DNA of 64,000 nt from JAOACQ01 sp049968515 (GCA_049968515.1 JBMFQR010000005.1:1-64000), one strand, 5' to 3'. Positions 41,080 to 49,658 are shown, counted from the first letter of the stretch. Program-made: numbers and translations. The notes: a model not told the origin generated them from the letters alone.

Positions 41080-43515
41080 ATGCTAAGGAAAAGCACTATA
41101 ATTATCTTTCTTTTGTTTCTATCAGTTCTGTTATTCTCTCAGGAATCCGGTCAAAAAATAAAAATCTATAAAATTCAATTCGACGGGCTTGTAAATGCAC
41201 AGAAAGAGGAATTGAAATCTACAATAAACATTAAAGAAGGACAGACAACAGACTATAAATCCTTAAATAAGGCACTAAAAAAACTATACAGCCTTGATAT
41301 GTTCAAAAAGGTAGAGCTTTTTATTTCCAACACATCAGAGGGAGATATTGTAACATTTGTGGTTGAAGAAAACCCCTACCTCAAAAGCATAAAATTTGAG
41401 GGGAACAAATCGGTTGCAAGGGATGATTTGCTAAAAGAAATAAAACTCACAGAGGAATCCTTCATTACAGAGCAAAAAATTAAAGCCTCCATAGCAGCAA
41501 TACAGAAAAAATACATAAATGAGGGCTTTATTGATGCCATAGTCAGCTACAGACTTACCGTTCACGATATAAAGAAAAACTCCTTTAAAATCGTATTCAC
41601 GATAAATGAATCAAAAAAAGTGGTGGTGGAAAAAATAAATATAAAAGGAAACAAGCAGATTAAGAAAGGGGAGATTATCTCTGCAATGAAAACAAAGGAA
41701 AAATTTTTAGTCTTTGTATCAGGTGTGCTTAAAGAAGATGAGTTTGAGGAAGATAAGCAGAGAGTCATAGAGTTATATAATCATAAAGGTTTTATAGATG
41801 CAGAAATCAAAAAGTTTGAATGGAAGATAGAAGAACTTGGAAAAGACAAAAACATTCATAAGGCTATAGTGGTTTACATTGAGATTGAAGAGGGAGAAAA
41901 ATATAAAACTGGAAATATAACAATAAGTGGTAATACACTTTTTACGACGAAGGAACTTTCAAATTTCATTACATTAAAAAAGGGGGAGGTATTTGATAAA
42001 GTTAAAATTGATAAAACAAGATTTGATATTTACAACAAATACAGTGACAATGGACATCTTTACGCTAATATTTCTACAGTATTCAATAGAGATATAACAA
42101 ACAGAATAGTAGATGTAGAACTTGTTATAACAGAAGGTCCAAGAGTTCATATAGAAAGCTATACAATTTCTGGAAATACAAGAACAAAAAGAAAGGTTAT
42201 AGAGAGAGAGGTAGTATTTAAAGAAGGTGAAATGTATATCCAGAATAAGGTAAGAAGATCATACGAAAGACTTGCACAGCTTCAATACTTTTCTGCAATA
42301 AATTTCACTCCACTTCCCGGAAGTGCTGAAGGACTAATATCTCTCGACATAAACGTTGAAGAACAAAGGACCGGCCTTATTTCCTTTGGCGCTGGTTATG
42401 GTACAGAAAGTGGGTTTCTCGTAAATGCAGGTATTTCTGAAAATAACCTCTTTGGTACTGGAAGAAAGGTGGCATTCAAAGCTGGATGGGCTGAAAAGTC
42501 GCAGGGAGTATCTCTAAGCTATACCGAACCATATATATTTGACGATCCAACTACTTTTGATATTTCCCTCTCATACTCGAGAAACATATATGACATTGCA
42601 GTTGATGAAAACGATGATGGAATACTTGATAAAACCTCCATTAACTATAGAGAAAATCCCTCCTCTACCATCGACAAAATTCCCCCCGATTATAATTACA
42701 AGAGACACTCAATTTCTCTCGAACCAAACATAAGCAGAAGATTTTTTGAATACTGGTCAGCCTCTCTCGGATTTAGAACAGAATCTTATATAGAAACAGA
42801 GGCAAACTTCACCAGACCTTATATCTTTAGTTCGTCATCAAATGCATGGTTTTTTTATTCTGATCTTACAAATAGGCTTGAAAGAGGCTGGAGAATTAAA
42901 AACAGAATAAACACAGGTGTATCATTTAATTCAACTGATCACCCGATGTCGCCAACATATGGTCAGTTGTTCTCCTTGAGTTATAGCTACATTGGAGGCA
43001 TAGTCGGTGGAGAATTTGAGGCGAATAAGCTGACCTTTTCTTTCACACATTATCAGAAATTATTCTGGAAGCTTGTACTTGCCCTGCACACATCGCAGGG
43101 CTTCATATTCAACCAATTTGACGGAAGCTTTAATGTAGACTACGTCGACCAGTATACATTTGATGGAGTTTATAACTTAAGGGGTTGGTATAATTATCCA
43201 TCTGGCTACGGAAATAGCAAATGTTATGTAAGTTCAGAGCTAAGATTTCCTATATATGATCCTATATGGGGTATAATCTACTATGATATGGGAAAACTCT
43301 GGGATGATTATAAAAAATGGGAACCCTTTAACATGGAAAATTACAAATTCAGTTTTGGAATAGGAGTACAGATTAATATACCAATGCTACCCATAAGATT
43401 TTATCTTGCAAGAAGAGGTTTCTTTGATAGTAGAGAAGAAAGGATGAGACTTACAAAAAGTGATGGTTTATTTGATGAAATTATTCCTGTAATAAGTATA
43501 CAGGGTTTATTTTAA
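41080..43515 (+). CDS. bamA: Outer membrane protein assembly factor BamA
   Basis: BamA inserts beta-barrel proteins into the outer membrane. The 811-residue precursor has a signal peptide (LRKSTIIIFLLFLSVLLFSQ), five POTRA-like repeats to about residue 420 (for example VVVEKINIKGNKQIKKGEI and VHIESYTISGNTRTKRKVI), and the surface-antigen barrel. The barrel shows GYGTESGFLVNAGISENNLFG and the late NLRGW loop equivalent of the conserved RGY/F motif. The ATG follows AGGAG. It lies between tamB and the Skp-like gene, the standard order. Confidence 0.94.
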   Translation: MLRKSTIIIFLLFLSVLLFSQESGQKIKIYKIQFDGLVNAQKEELKSTINIKEGQTTDYKSLNKALKKLYSLDMFKKVELFISNTSEGDIVTFVVEENPYLKSIKFEGNKSVARDDLLKEIKLTEESFITEQKIKASIAAIQKKYINEGFIDAIVSYRLTVHDIKKNSFKIVFTINESKKVVVEKINIKGNKQIKKGEIISAMKTKEKFLVFVSGVLKEDEFEEDKQRVIELYNHKGFIDAEIKKFEWKIEELGKDKNIHKAIVVYIEIEEGEKYKTGNITISGNTLFTTKELSNFITLKKGEVFDKVKIDKTRFDIYNKYSDNGHLYANISTVFNRDITNRIVDVELVITEGPRVHIESYTISGNTRTKRKVIEREVVFKEGEMYIQNKVRRSYERLAQLQYFSAINFTPLPGSAEGLISLDINVEEQRTGLISFGAGYGTESGFLVNAGISENNLFGTGRKVAFKAGWAEKSQGVSLSYTEPYIFDDPTTFDISLSYSRNIYDIAVDENDDGILDKTSINYRENPSSTIDKIPPDYNYKRHSISLEPNISRRFFEYWSASLGFRTESYIETEANFTRPYIFSSSSNAWFFYSDLTNRLERGWRIKNRINTGVSFNSTDHPMSPTYGQLFSLSYSYIGGIVGGEFEANKLTFSFTHYQKLFWKLVLALHTSQGFIFNQFDGSFNVDYVDQYTFDGVYNLRGWYNYPSGYGNSKCYVSSELRFPIYDPIWGIIYYDMGKLWDDYKKWEPFNMENYKFSFGIGVQINIPMLPIRFYLARRGFFDSREERMRLTKSDGLFDEIIPVISIQGLF

Positions 43516-43537
43516 ATATTTTTTAAGGAGAAAAAAA

Positions 43538-44065
43538 ATGAAAAAGATTTCACTCTATATTTTTTCCCTTTTTTTAATAAGTTCTTTTTCCTTTCCAGCA
43601 ATTAAGCTTGTTAAGGTTGGAGTGGTCGATCTGGAAAAGGTATTTGCTTCATATCCCGGGATTTCAGATATACAGAAAAGATTGAAGGATGAAAGAGAAA
43701 ATTATGACAGAGAAATTAACAAAAAAAATGAGGAGATTAAGATTCTTGAGGCATCTCTTACAAATGAACTTCTATCTGATAATGAAAAACAGGTAAAAAT
43801 TGCAGAGATTGAATATAAAAAACAGAAGCTAAATGATTTTATTGACGAAGCAAATGCAAAGCTTAATTCATTAAAAAATGAACTGACAAAATCAATTTAC
43901 TCAAAAATATGGACTGTGATTCAAAGGGTCGGGGTAGAAAAAGGTTACAGTCTTATACTGAAAAAATCAGGGGAGTCTATCCTTTATATAGACAAGGAGA
44001 TAGATATAACCTCTGATGTTATAACAAAACTCAAAAAAGAGCTTGAAGTAGAAAAAAGAAATTAA
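43538..44065 (+). CDS. skp: OmpH/Skp family periplasmic chaperone
   Basis: A 175-residue precursor with a signal peptide (KKISLYIFSLFLISSFSFPA). The body is a long coiled coil with VGVVDLEKVFASYPGI at its start, the OmpH signature, then charged heptads (KNEEIKILEASL). Skp trimers hold unfolded outer-membrane proteins in the periplasm and pass them to BamA. It follows bamA by 22 bases, with AAGGAG ahead of the ATG. The family assignment is firm; the exact client set is not known. Confidence 0.9.
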   Translation: MKKISLYIFSLFLISSFSFPAIKLVKVGVVDLEKVFASYPGISDIQKRLKDERENYDREINKKNEEIKILEASLTNELLSDNEKQVKIAEIEYKKQKLNDFIDEANAKLNSLKNELTKSIYSKIWTVIQRVGVEKGYSLILKKSGESILYIDKEIDITSDVITKLKKELEVEKRN

Positions 44066-44068
44066 GCA

Positions 44069-44716
44069 ATGAAAAGAAAGTTGCCATATGGAATTTATGC
44101 CATAACATGTGAAAGCCGATCGCTCGGAAGAAAAAATATTGAAGTTGTCAGAGAAATGATCAAAGGTGGCATAGAAATCCTTCAGTACAGGGAAAAGAAC
44201 AATAAGACAATGAAGGAAAAATATTTTGAATGCCTTGAAATCTCAAAGATTGCTAAGGAAAATGGTATCCTTTTTATTGTAAACGATTACATTGACATTG
44301 CAATGGCAGTTGATGCAGATGGTATCCACATCGGTCAGGATGATATACCGGTAGAAGTTGCAAGAAAGCTCTTAGGTCATAATAAAATCATTGGTGTATC
44401 AACACATTGTCCTGAACAGGCTATAAAAGCTGTGGAAGATGGAGCTGATTACATTGGTGTTGGACCTATATTTTATACCAACACAAAAGAAAATGTGGTA
44501 AGTCCAGTTGGTATAGAATATCTGGACTTCGTGGCAAAAAATTTCTCCATCCCCTTTGTTGCCATTGGAGGAATAAAAGAAACTAATATTGAAGAAGTAC
44601 TAAGACATGGAGCAAAAACAGTGGCTATGGTTACAGAAATCACCGAAGCAATCAACATTGTAGAAAAAATCCAAAGCTTGAGAAAAAAGTTAAGAGATTT
44701 TAAAATAATACAATAA
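44069..44716 (+). CDS. thiE: Thiamine-phosphate synthase
   Basis: ThiE joins HMP-diphosphate and thiazole phosphate to thiamine phosphate. The 215-residue TIM barrel contains EILQYREKN, FIVNDYIDIAMAVDADGIHIGQDD, the GVSTHCPEQA loop, YIGVGPIFYTNTK and a C-terminal phosphate-binding VAIGGI. These residues cover the known active site. No other thiamine genes and no TPP riboswitch are near. Its place three bases after skp in an envelope operon is odd. A TenI-type isomerase is the alternative, but the intact diphosphate motifs favour ThiE. Confidence 0.88.
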   Translation: MKRKLPYGIYAITCESRSLGRKNIEVVREMIKGGIEILQYREKNNKTMKEKYFECLEISKIAKENGILFIVNDYIDIAMAVDADGIHIGQDDIPVEVARKLLGHNKIIGVSTHCPEQAIKAVEDGADYIGVGPIFYTNTKENVVSPVGIEYLDFVAKNFSIPFVAIGGIKETNIEEVLRHGAKTVAMVTEITEAINIVEKIQSLRKKLRDFKIIQ

Positions 44717-44739
44717 AAGAACTAAAAGCTGGAGAATTT

Positions 44740-46653
44740 ATGGAAAATAAAGAAAAATCGATGCCTCTTAATGCTTTTCTAAAAAGCATTTCTGAACATG
44801 CGGAGGTAAGTCTTTCTACATTTATTACTTCCTTGATACTATTGTTCTTAGCTATTCTTACATTTGTTAAGAACTATAAATATAATGATAATCATCTTAA
44901 CTGGCTTAATCATGATTACTCCAAAAACCTTCTGATGTGCAGCGAGCAGGACTCTGTTTTTATGACAGAGGGGGGTGACAATCAGGTATTTGGTTCACTT
45001 TATTTCACATATGCAGAGAAAATAAGACCAGATATTTCTCCTTATGACCAGAAAGGGAATATTTTTAAGAGAATCTATGGGGATATGAGATATATAGACC
45101 CCCAGACACTTCAAAGAAGAATGCAGGTAGTTGATACACATCTGTTTGCTGGAGAAGAACCCTTCTATGAAGATATAAGGGACAGGAAAGACCCTTACTT
45201 TATACCATACTGGCAGGGCAGAAGGCCAGTATATCTTACATGGGAGAGACCTGAACCCTGGAAACTTGATGGGACATACTTTCAGGACAATAAGAGAGCT
45301 TTGCCTCTGGAATACCAGAAACAACTCGGTCTTGGAGAATATTATTATAAACGCTACGGAATTATGTATAAGGTTCAGAATATAAAATATAAGCTTGTGG
45401 ACTATCTTGAATTAAAAAAGAAAGTGTCTCTTGAAGATGTCCGGAAGCTTTTTTCTGATTGGCTTCACAGGGAAATTAACCCAGGCTTCGCAATGGAGAA
45501 GCTCAATTCCTTACAGAATGAGGGTCTGTTAAAGGTAGAAAATGGATATGTAAAGTTTGTAAAAATGTATCCAGAACCAAATAAAGATGGATATTTTGAA
45601 AACTTACTTCTTAGATGGAAAGACATTCCAAATGCAAAATATTTTGACGTTCTTTCAAGAGAGATAATTATAAATTATGGCTATCAGTTTGGTGAGATCT
45701 ATCGAGAAAAAGTAAATGAATTAACTGAATTGAAAAAGAACGAAAAAGATCCTGCAGTACTTAAAGAAATTGACAATAGAATAAAAGAAAACTGGCAAAA
45801 AGCAAAAGAGTATTACGAAATTGCTATCTATTATGGCTGGGATTCATTATCAGTATTACACAATGTGAGTGTAGTTTTTCTCAGAAATGAAATAGAAGAT
45901 CTATCCAGCAGGGCAAGGGAATTATTGAAGAAAGCGCTTGAATTTTATCCAAACTCTTATGGAACATACTCTGTGTATTTTGGATACTTAATACAGGATT
46001 CTTTTAAAAATCCCGCCAATGAAGAAAAAAATCTAAAAGAATTTGAGATTTATCTCAATCAACTCAAAAAGGTTCTGCAAAGGTACAGGTCATCGGGTGG
46101 TGTATACAGCAAACATCCAGTATGGAAGAATTTTGAGGGACTTGAAAGAATATATCAAAACGTTAAAGAATTTCCCACACAAAGATTACTGGCGGCAACG
46201 GCACAACTCGAAAATATGCTTGAAAAAAATCCAGTAATGGACAACAATAACACAATGATGGCACAGACTGTCATAACATTGCTCTATATTAGAGGTATTA
46301 ATTTTGGTTATGATGAGTATGTAAAAAAAGCAGATAAACTTACAGATAGAATAATTAAATTAAAATTAAACGATCAGGCTTTCTTAGAATGGGCTTTTGG
46401 TCTGTATCTACAAACCCAGAAATTTGAAAAAGCCTATGAGGTTGGTAAAATTATCATTGAAAGAAAATCAGGCTTTTCAAATATAGGAAACTACTATAAT
46501 TTTGGAATACTCGGTTTTAATCTTGGAAAAACTAATGAAGCAAAAGCTGCTTTAAAAAAATTTATTGAGCTTTCAGAACAGGACAGAAAAAACCTTATTC
46601 AGTACAGACAGTTGATTGACAATGCAAATAAGATACTATCAATGCTAAAATAA
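44740..46653 (+). CDS. Membrane-anchored protein resembling the soluble part of DUF2723 proteins
   Basis: A 637-residue protein with a single membrane helix near 22-42 (LSTFITSLILLFLAILTFV). Residues about 70-100 read VFMTEGGDNQVFGSLYFTYAEKIRPD, close to the GDN...RPD motif of DUF2723 glycosyltransferase-like proteins. Those proteins normally have ten or more N-terminal membrane helices, which are missing here. The C-terminal half (about 340-637) has TPR-like helices (AKEYYEIAIYYGWDSLSVLH, AFGLYLQTQKFEKAYEVGKI). The ATG follows CTGGAG. It is the last gene of the envelope block. The function is unknown. Confidence 0.7.
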   Translation: MENKEKSMPLNAFLKSISEHAEVSLSTFITSLILLFLAILTFVKNYKYNDNHLNWLNHDYSKNLLMCSEQDSVFMTEGGDNQVFGSLYFTYAEKIRPDISPYDQKGNIFKRIYGDMRYIDPQTLQRRMQVVDTHLFAGEEPFYEDIRDRKDPYFIPYWQGRRPVYLTWERPEPWKLDGTYFQDNKRALPLEYQKQLGLGEYYYKRYGIMYKVQNIKYKLVDYLELKKKVSLEDVRKLFSDWLHREINPGFAMEKLNSLQNEGLLKVENGYVKFVKMYPEPNKDGYFENLLLRWKDIPNAKYFDVLSREIIINYGYQFGEIYREKVNELTELKKNEKDPAVLKEIDNRIKENWQKAKEYYEIAIYYGWDSLSVLHNVSVVFLRNEIEDLSSRARELLKKALEFYPNSYGTYSVYFGYLIQDSFKNPANEEKNLKEFEIYLNQLKKVLQRYRSSGGVYSKHPVWKNFEGLERIYQNVKEFPTQRLLAATAQLENMLEKNPVMDNNNTMMAQTVITLLYIRGINFGYDEYVKKADKLTDRIIKLKLNDQAFLEWAFGLYLQTQKFEKAYEVGKIIIERKSGFSNIGNYYNFGILGFNLGKTNEAKAALKKFIELSEQDRKNLIQYRQLIDNANKILSMLK

Positions 46654-46709
46654 CGCCATATCAATGTATTAAGATATTCAGATTCTACACAGGGGTTCAT
46701 TTTATTCAC

Positions 46710-46745
46710 GCACAAATTTGCACTTTTTTATGTGCGAATTTGTGC
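46710..46745. promoter_or_regulatory. 14-base inverted repeat, possible activator site or terminator hairpin
   Basis: GCACAAATTTGCAC (46710-46723) faces GTGCGAATTTGTGC (46732-46745) across eight bases, with one G-U type pair. It lies about 80-115 bases upstream of the sigma54-like promoter, the usual distance for an enhancer-binding protein. There is no T tract after it, which speaks against a terminator. Confidence 0.45.
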
Positions 46746-46823
46746 AGACTGCACATCTTATCAATTTTATTAAAATTCTTATCTCTTTTTTAGAAAACAA
46801 ATTACAAAAAATAAAATCATTTC

Positions 46824-46838
46824 TGGCATAAAAATTGC
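46824..46838 (+). promoter_or_regulatory. Sigma54-like promoter of the GH16 gene
   Basis: TGGCA (46824-46828) and TTGC (46835-46838) place the key GG and GC exactly ten bases apart, as in the consensus TGGCAC-N5-TTGC. The start would be near 46850, giving a 210-base leader. Whether the organism has RpoN cannot be seen here. Confidence 0.5.
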
Positions 46839-46899
46839 TTCTATATAGCAGTAGCTTTAGCAAAACATAAAAATTTTTTTTATTTTTTCTTTTTTTAGT

Positions 46900-46909
46900 G
46901 CTATATAGC
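46900..46909. promoter_or_regulatory. Palindrome GCTATATAGC in the GH16 leader
   Basis: This perfect ten-base palindrome equals the one upstream of the hybrid regulator gene at 28622-28631. A nine-base partial copy, CTATATAGC, lies at 46841-46849 beside the sigma54-like promoter. Confidence 0.4.
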
Positions 46910-46940
46910 GTATGAAATATATAAATATAAAGGAGATGGT

Positions 46941-46964
46941 ATGATAATAGCGGATATCCAATAA
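46941..46964 (+). CDS. Seven-codon leader peptide candidate
   Basis: ATG ATA ATA GCG GAT ATC CAA TAA encodes MIIADIQ. AGGAG ends five bases before the ATG, the best ribosome site of the whole leader. The stop codon is followed after one base by a perfect hairpin. This arrangement suggests control by translation of the leader, but the peptide has no obvious amino acid bias. Confidence 0.35.
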   Translation: MIIADIQ

Positions 46965-46965
46965 A

Positions 46966-47001
46966 AAGCTCCCGCTTGCCGATAAATGGTAGCGGGAGCT
47001 T
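46966..47001 (+). promoter_or_regulatory. Perfect 11-pair hairpin in the GH16 leader
   Basis: AAGCTCCCGCT (46966-46976) pairs fully with AGCGGGAGCTT (46991-47001), with a 14-base loop. No T run follows, so it is not a simple terminator. It may protect the 5' end of the mRNA, bind a protein or act with the leader peptide. Confidence 0.6.
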
Positions 47002-47058
47002 GATAGGACAAAGACCGAATCATATTTATGGGGATAAAGCCCCGTTAAGGAGGATAAT

Positions 47059-49281
47059 ATGAGGAGTATTTTAAGTTTTTCAGGCTGTTTGATTATGACA
47101 GCCTTACTTTTTGCCTGTAGCTTTTCTCCAAATTCAGACAATTCAGTTTCATTAAGCAAAGAACATGTTGAGGAGGTTTTTGATACTAATGGATGGTATC
47201 TTGCCTGGAGTGAAGAATTTAATGGAACGAGCGTTGATACTTCAAGGTGGTCATTCGATATAGGCAATGGTGTTGGTGGCTGGGGAAATCAGGAGCTTCA
47301 GTATTACAGACAGGAGAATGCAAGGGTAAGTGGTGGCTATCTCTATATTGACATCAAAAAAGAATCCTACAATGGCTTCAGTTTTACTTCCGCAAAACTT
47401 AAATCGCAGGGGAAGATGCAGGTACACTTTGGAAAAATAGCTGCCAGAATTAAGTTGCCCTATGGCAAGGGAATGTGGCCAGCTTTCTGGATGCTCGGCA
47501 GAGACTTTGACGGAAACAACTGGCCCGCTGTAGGAGAAATTGATGTTTTAGAGATGGCTGGTGGTCAGGGAGGTGATATAGGTGATCAGATAGCTTACTG
47601 TACAATGCACTGGGATCATAATGGTGGTTATGCTTCTTATGGCACAAGATATACAAATTCTGCAAGACTGGCTGACGATTTTCACATTTATGAAGTTGAA
47701 TGGACACCGGATGGCCTCAGAGGAAGGATAGATGGAATTCAATACTACTATAATGATTTCTTCTATAATGGCAACGATGGAAAAGCAAATGATGAATTCC
47801 AGTTTCCATTTTATTTGATTCTAAATTGTGCTGTTGGAGGTACATTTTTCGATCCAGATATTTTAGATCCGGCTCTTGTCACTGCTCCCCTACCGCAAAG
47901 CATGATAGTTGATTGGGTAAGGTATTATACAAATTCTACTTCTGTCCCAAAGACGTGGAAACCAGCAAGCGGCAACGAGCTTATTGTATTTTCAGAAACG
48001 AACACAGGAAATAATGTATTTTCATTTTATGACTCAAAAACTTCAACAACCCTTGACGCCTGGGCAAATACATGTACTGTTGTAGAGGACACAGCAAACA
48101 AATCAGAAGGAACAAAGGGATGGAAAATTACTGTTGGTAGTGTTGGATGGATGGGATTCGGCATTTCCTTTGCTGCTTATGGTGCAAATCTACTCGGTTA
48201 TACTAACAGCACTTTAAAATTTGATATTAAAACAACATCTGCCGGGCCATACAAGGTTGGAATTAAAACCGGTGCAATTCTTGAAGCATGGATAACACTT
48301 GATTCTTCTGTTGGATTCGTTGCAGATGGTCAATGGCATACAGTTTCTATACCTATGTCAAAATTCTTTGCAGTTCAACCATATCTCGATTTCCAGTACG
48401 TTACATCGCCATTTATGTTTGCTTCAAGTGGTGATTCACAATCTGGTGCAGTAATATATATAGATAATGTTTATTGGACTACTGGTTCGGAAAGTTCTTC
48501 ATCTTCGACTTCCTCTTCTTCTTCAAGTATTAGCAGCAGTTCTTCTACAAGTAGTAGTTCTTCAATTATCAGTTCATCAAGCAGTTCTGTGAGTTCAAGC
48601 TCCATAAGTTCAAGTTCTTCTTCGAGTGCTTCTTCTATATTTACTCATGGTGGGGAGGTTGTAAGTAGCACTTCAGCTAAGATTTATTTTAAGCCAAATG
48701 GCTGGACAGCAGGATATGTCATTTTGTATTACAATGTAAATGGTGGAGCACAGCAGAATGTCCAAATGACATATAACAGCTCAACAGCACAATGGGAATA
48801 TACAATAATTGAGCTATCAAGTGGTGCAACTATCAATTATGGATTTACCTACCAAAAGGATGGATTACAATATGATACCGGCGGAATTGTATATAGTTAT
48901 GTATTCAATCCAAATTCATCTTCTTCAAGTGTGAGTAGTTCTACTTCTTCATCAAGCTCAAGTTCATCCTCAAACGAAGTAATAAATGTACCAGGAGTAG
49001 TTTCTAGCAATGTGGGTTCTATTGCAAATGGCTCTACAAAAAGCTGGACAGTAAATTGCACAGTAGATGGAAACTATAGGGTGTGGATAACAAGTACTTC
49101 TACGTTTAACAGCGGATCTATCACTGTAACATTTGATGGAATAAGTGTACCAATTTCTATAGGCGCAGGCCAGACGGTAAATGTAGATTTTGGGTGGAAA
49201 ACTACTGGCAACAAAAACCTCTCCATAGAAGCCAATAGTTCTGATGTTGAAATTGGCAAGGTAGAAATGGTAACATACTAA
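47059..49281 (+). CDS. Modular GH16 endo-beta-glucanase (laminarinase-like) lipoprotein
   Basis: A 740-residue surface lipoprotein (lipobox LFAC, Cys20). Residues 45-292 form the GH16 jellyroll with catalytic EIDVLE (Glu160, Asp162, Glu165), the pattern of bacterial beta-1,3-glucanases. Residues about 306-477 form a beta module shared with the lipoprotein at 25.3 kb. A serine linker (about 479-526) leads to residues 528-617, which resemble CBM56, a beta-1,3-glucan binder (YVILYYNVNGGAQQNVQM). A second serine linker (619-638) is followed by a last beta module. AAGGAGG precedes the ATG. The enzyme probably cuts laminarin-like glucan, with the GH3 enzyme finishing the products. Confidence 0.92.
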   Translation: MRSILSFSGCLIMTALLFACSFSPNSDNSVSLSKEHVEEVFDTNGWYLAWSEEFNGTSVDTSRWSFDIGNGVGGWGNQELQYYRQENARVSGGYLYIDIKKESYNGFSFTSAKLKSQGKMQVHFGKIAARIKLPYGKGMWPAFWMLGRDFDGNNWPAVGEIDVLEMAGGQGGDIGDQIAYCTMHWDHNGGYASYGTRYTNSARLADDFHIYEVEWTPDGLRGRIDGIQYYYNDFFYNGNDGKANDEFQFPFYLILNCAVGGTFFDPDILDPALVTAPLPQSMIVDWVRYYTNSTSVPKTWKPASGNELIVFSETNTGNNVFSFYDSKTSTTLDAWANTCTVVEDTANKSEGTKGWKITVGSVGWMGFGISFAAYGANLLGYTNSTLKFDIKTTSAGPYKVGIKTGAILEAWITLDSSVGFVADGQWHTVSIPMSKFFAVQPYLDFQYVTSPFMFASSGDSQSGAVIYIDNVYWTTGSESSSSSTSSSSSSISSSSSTSSSSSIISSSSSSVSSSSISSSSSSSASSIFTHGGEVVSSTSAKIYFKPNGWTAGYVILYYNVNGGAQQNVQMTYNSSTAQWEYTIIELSSGATINYGFTYQKDGLQYDTGGIVYSYVFNPNSSSSSVSSSTSSSSSSSSSNEVINVPGVVSSNVGSIANGSTKSWTVNCTVDGNYRVWITSTSTFNSGSITVTFDGISVPISIGAGQTVNVDFGWKTTGNKNLSIEANSSDVEIGKVEMVTY

Positions 49282-49284
49282 CAA

Positions 49285-49326
49285 AAAAGCCCTGAACGCC
49301 TTTTGCGTTCGGGGCTTTTATTTTTT
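49285..49326. terminator. Bidirectional terminator between the GH16 gene and tRNA-Thr
   Basis: AAAAGCCC and GAACGC pair with GCGTTC and GGGCTTTT across TTTT-type loops (49285-49319). The plus strand ends in TTTTATTTTTT and the minus strand in TTTTTTG. It starts right after the GH16 stop and lies a few bases after the tRNA 3' end, so it serves both. Confidence 0.85.
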
Positions 49327-49399
49327 AGCCACCGAGCGGGATCGAACCGCTGACCCATTGATTACGAATCAATTGCTCTACCGACTGAGCTACGGTGGC
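49327..49399 (-). tRNA. tRNA-Thr (anticodon CGT)
   Basis: The minus strand folds into a standard cloverleaf of 73 bases. The acceptor stem is GCCACCG/CGGTGGC with discriminator T. The D arm reads GCTCAGTCGGTAGAGC. The anticodon arm is ATTGA TTCGTAA TCAAT, giving anticodon CGT for Thr ACG codons. The T arm contains GTTCGATC. The 3' CCA is not encoded. Upstream lie four decayed copies of its own first 19-20 bases. Confidence 0.95.
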
Positions 49400-49400
49400 A

Positions 49401-49645
49401 GGGGGAAGTTTTTATATAGTGGTTTCACCACTATAAATATTCTTTCTCCGACTGAGCTACGGTGGCAGAAAGCTAAAGTTTATATCGATATTCACCACCA
49501 TAAATCCTTTTACTAAACTACGGTAACATAAGCCTTAACTCTATAGTGAAATTCGCCACATAAGTTCTTGAGCTACGAGAGCAGAAAGTTTTTATGGTGA
49601 TTTCACTACTATAAAAACTTTTTCGGCTGAGCCACAGTGGCAAAG
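49401..49645 (-). repeat. Tandem array of decayed tRNA-Thr 5'-end copies with hairpins
   Basis: Four copies of the first 19-20 tRNA bases lie upstream of the tRNA at a period of about 56-67 bases. Copy 1 (49448-49467) is identical over 20 bases; copies 2 (49511-49528), 3 (49567-49583) and 4 (49624-49642) are increasingly changed. Between copies lies a hairpin, TATAGTGGT GAA ACCACTATA in the best copy (49415-49435), with degenerate versions near 49479-49504, 49540-49563 and 49589-49617. All lie between the tRNA promoter and the tRNA. Confidence 0.85.
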
Positions 49646-49658
49646 CTTTACATCCATA

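Larger units (their letters stand above)
46654..47058 (+). other. Regulatory region of the GH16 gene
   Basis: A 405-base gap with no ordinary gene. In order it holds an inverted repeat (46710-46745), a sigma54-like promoter (46824-46838), two CTATATAGC motifs, a seven-codon leader frame with a strong ribosome site (46941-46964), a perfect 11-pair hairpin (46966-47001), a small GGGG/CCCC hairpin near 47029-47042, and the GH16 ribosome site. Confidence 0.6.

Noticed and set aside
44069..44716. TPP riboswitch control of thiE
   Set aside because: Only three bases separate thiE from the upstream gene, and no THI-box sequence occurs in the preceding gene.
46960..47045. A cyclic di-GMP (GEMM) riboswitch in the GH16 leader
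   Set aside because: The ATGGTAGC string is reminiscent, but the conserved GCAAA-containing helix is absent and the bases are used in a plain 11-pair hairpin.
49441..49467. A second tRNA gene
   Set aside because: Only the first 20 bases of the tRNA are present; anticodon, T arm and acceptor 3' strand are missing.
49401..49645. Reading the 56-67 base repeats as a CRISPR array
   Set aside because: The repeats are the 5' end of the adjacent tRNA, they decay quickly from copy to copy, the intervening parts are related hairpins rather than unique spacers, and no cas gene is nearby.
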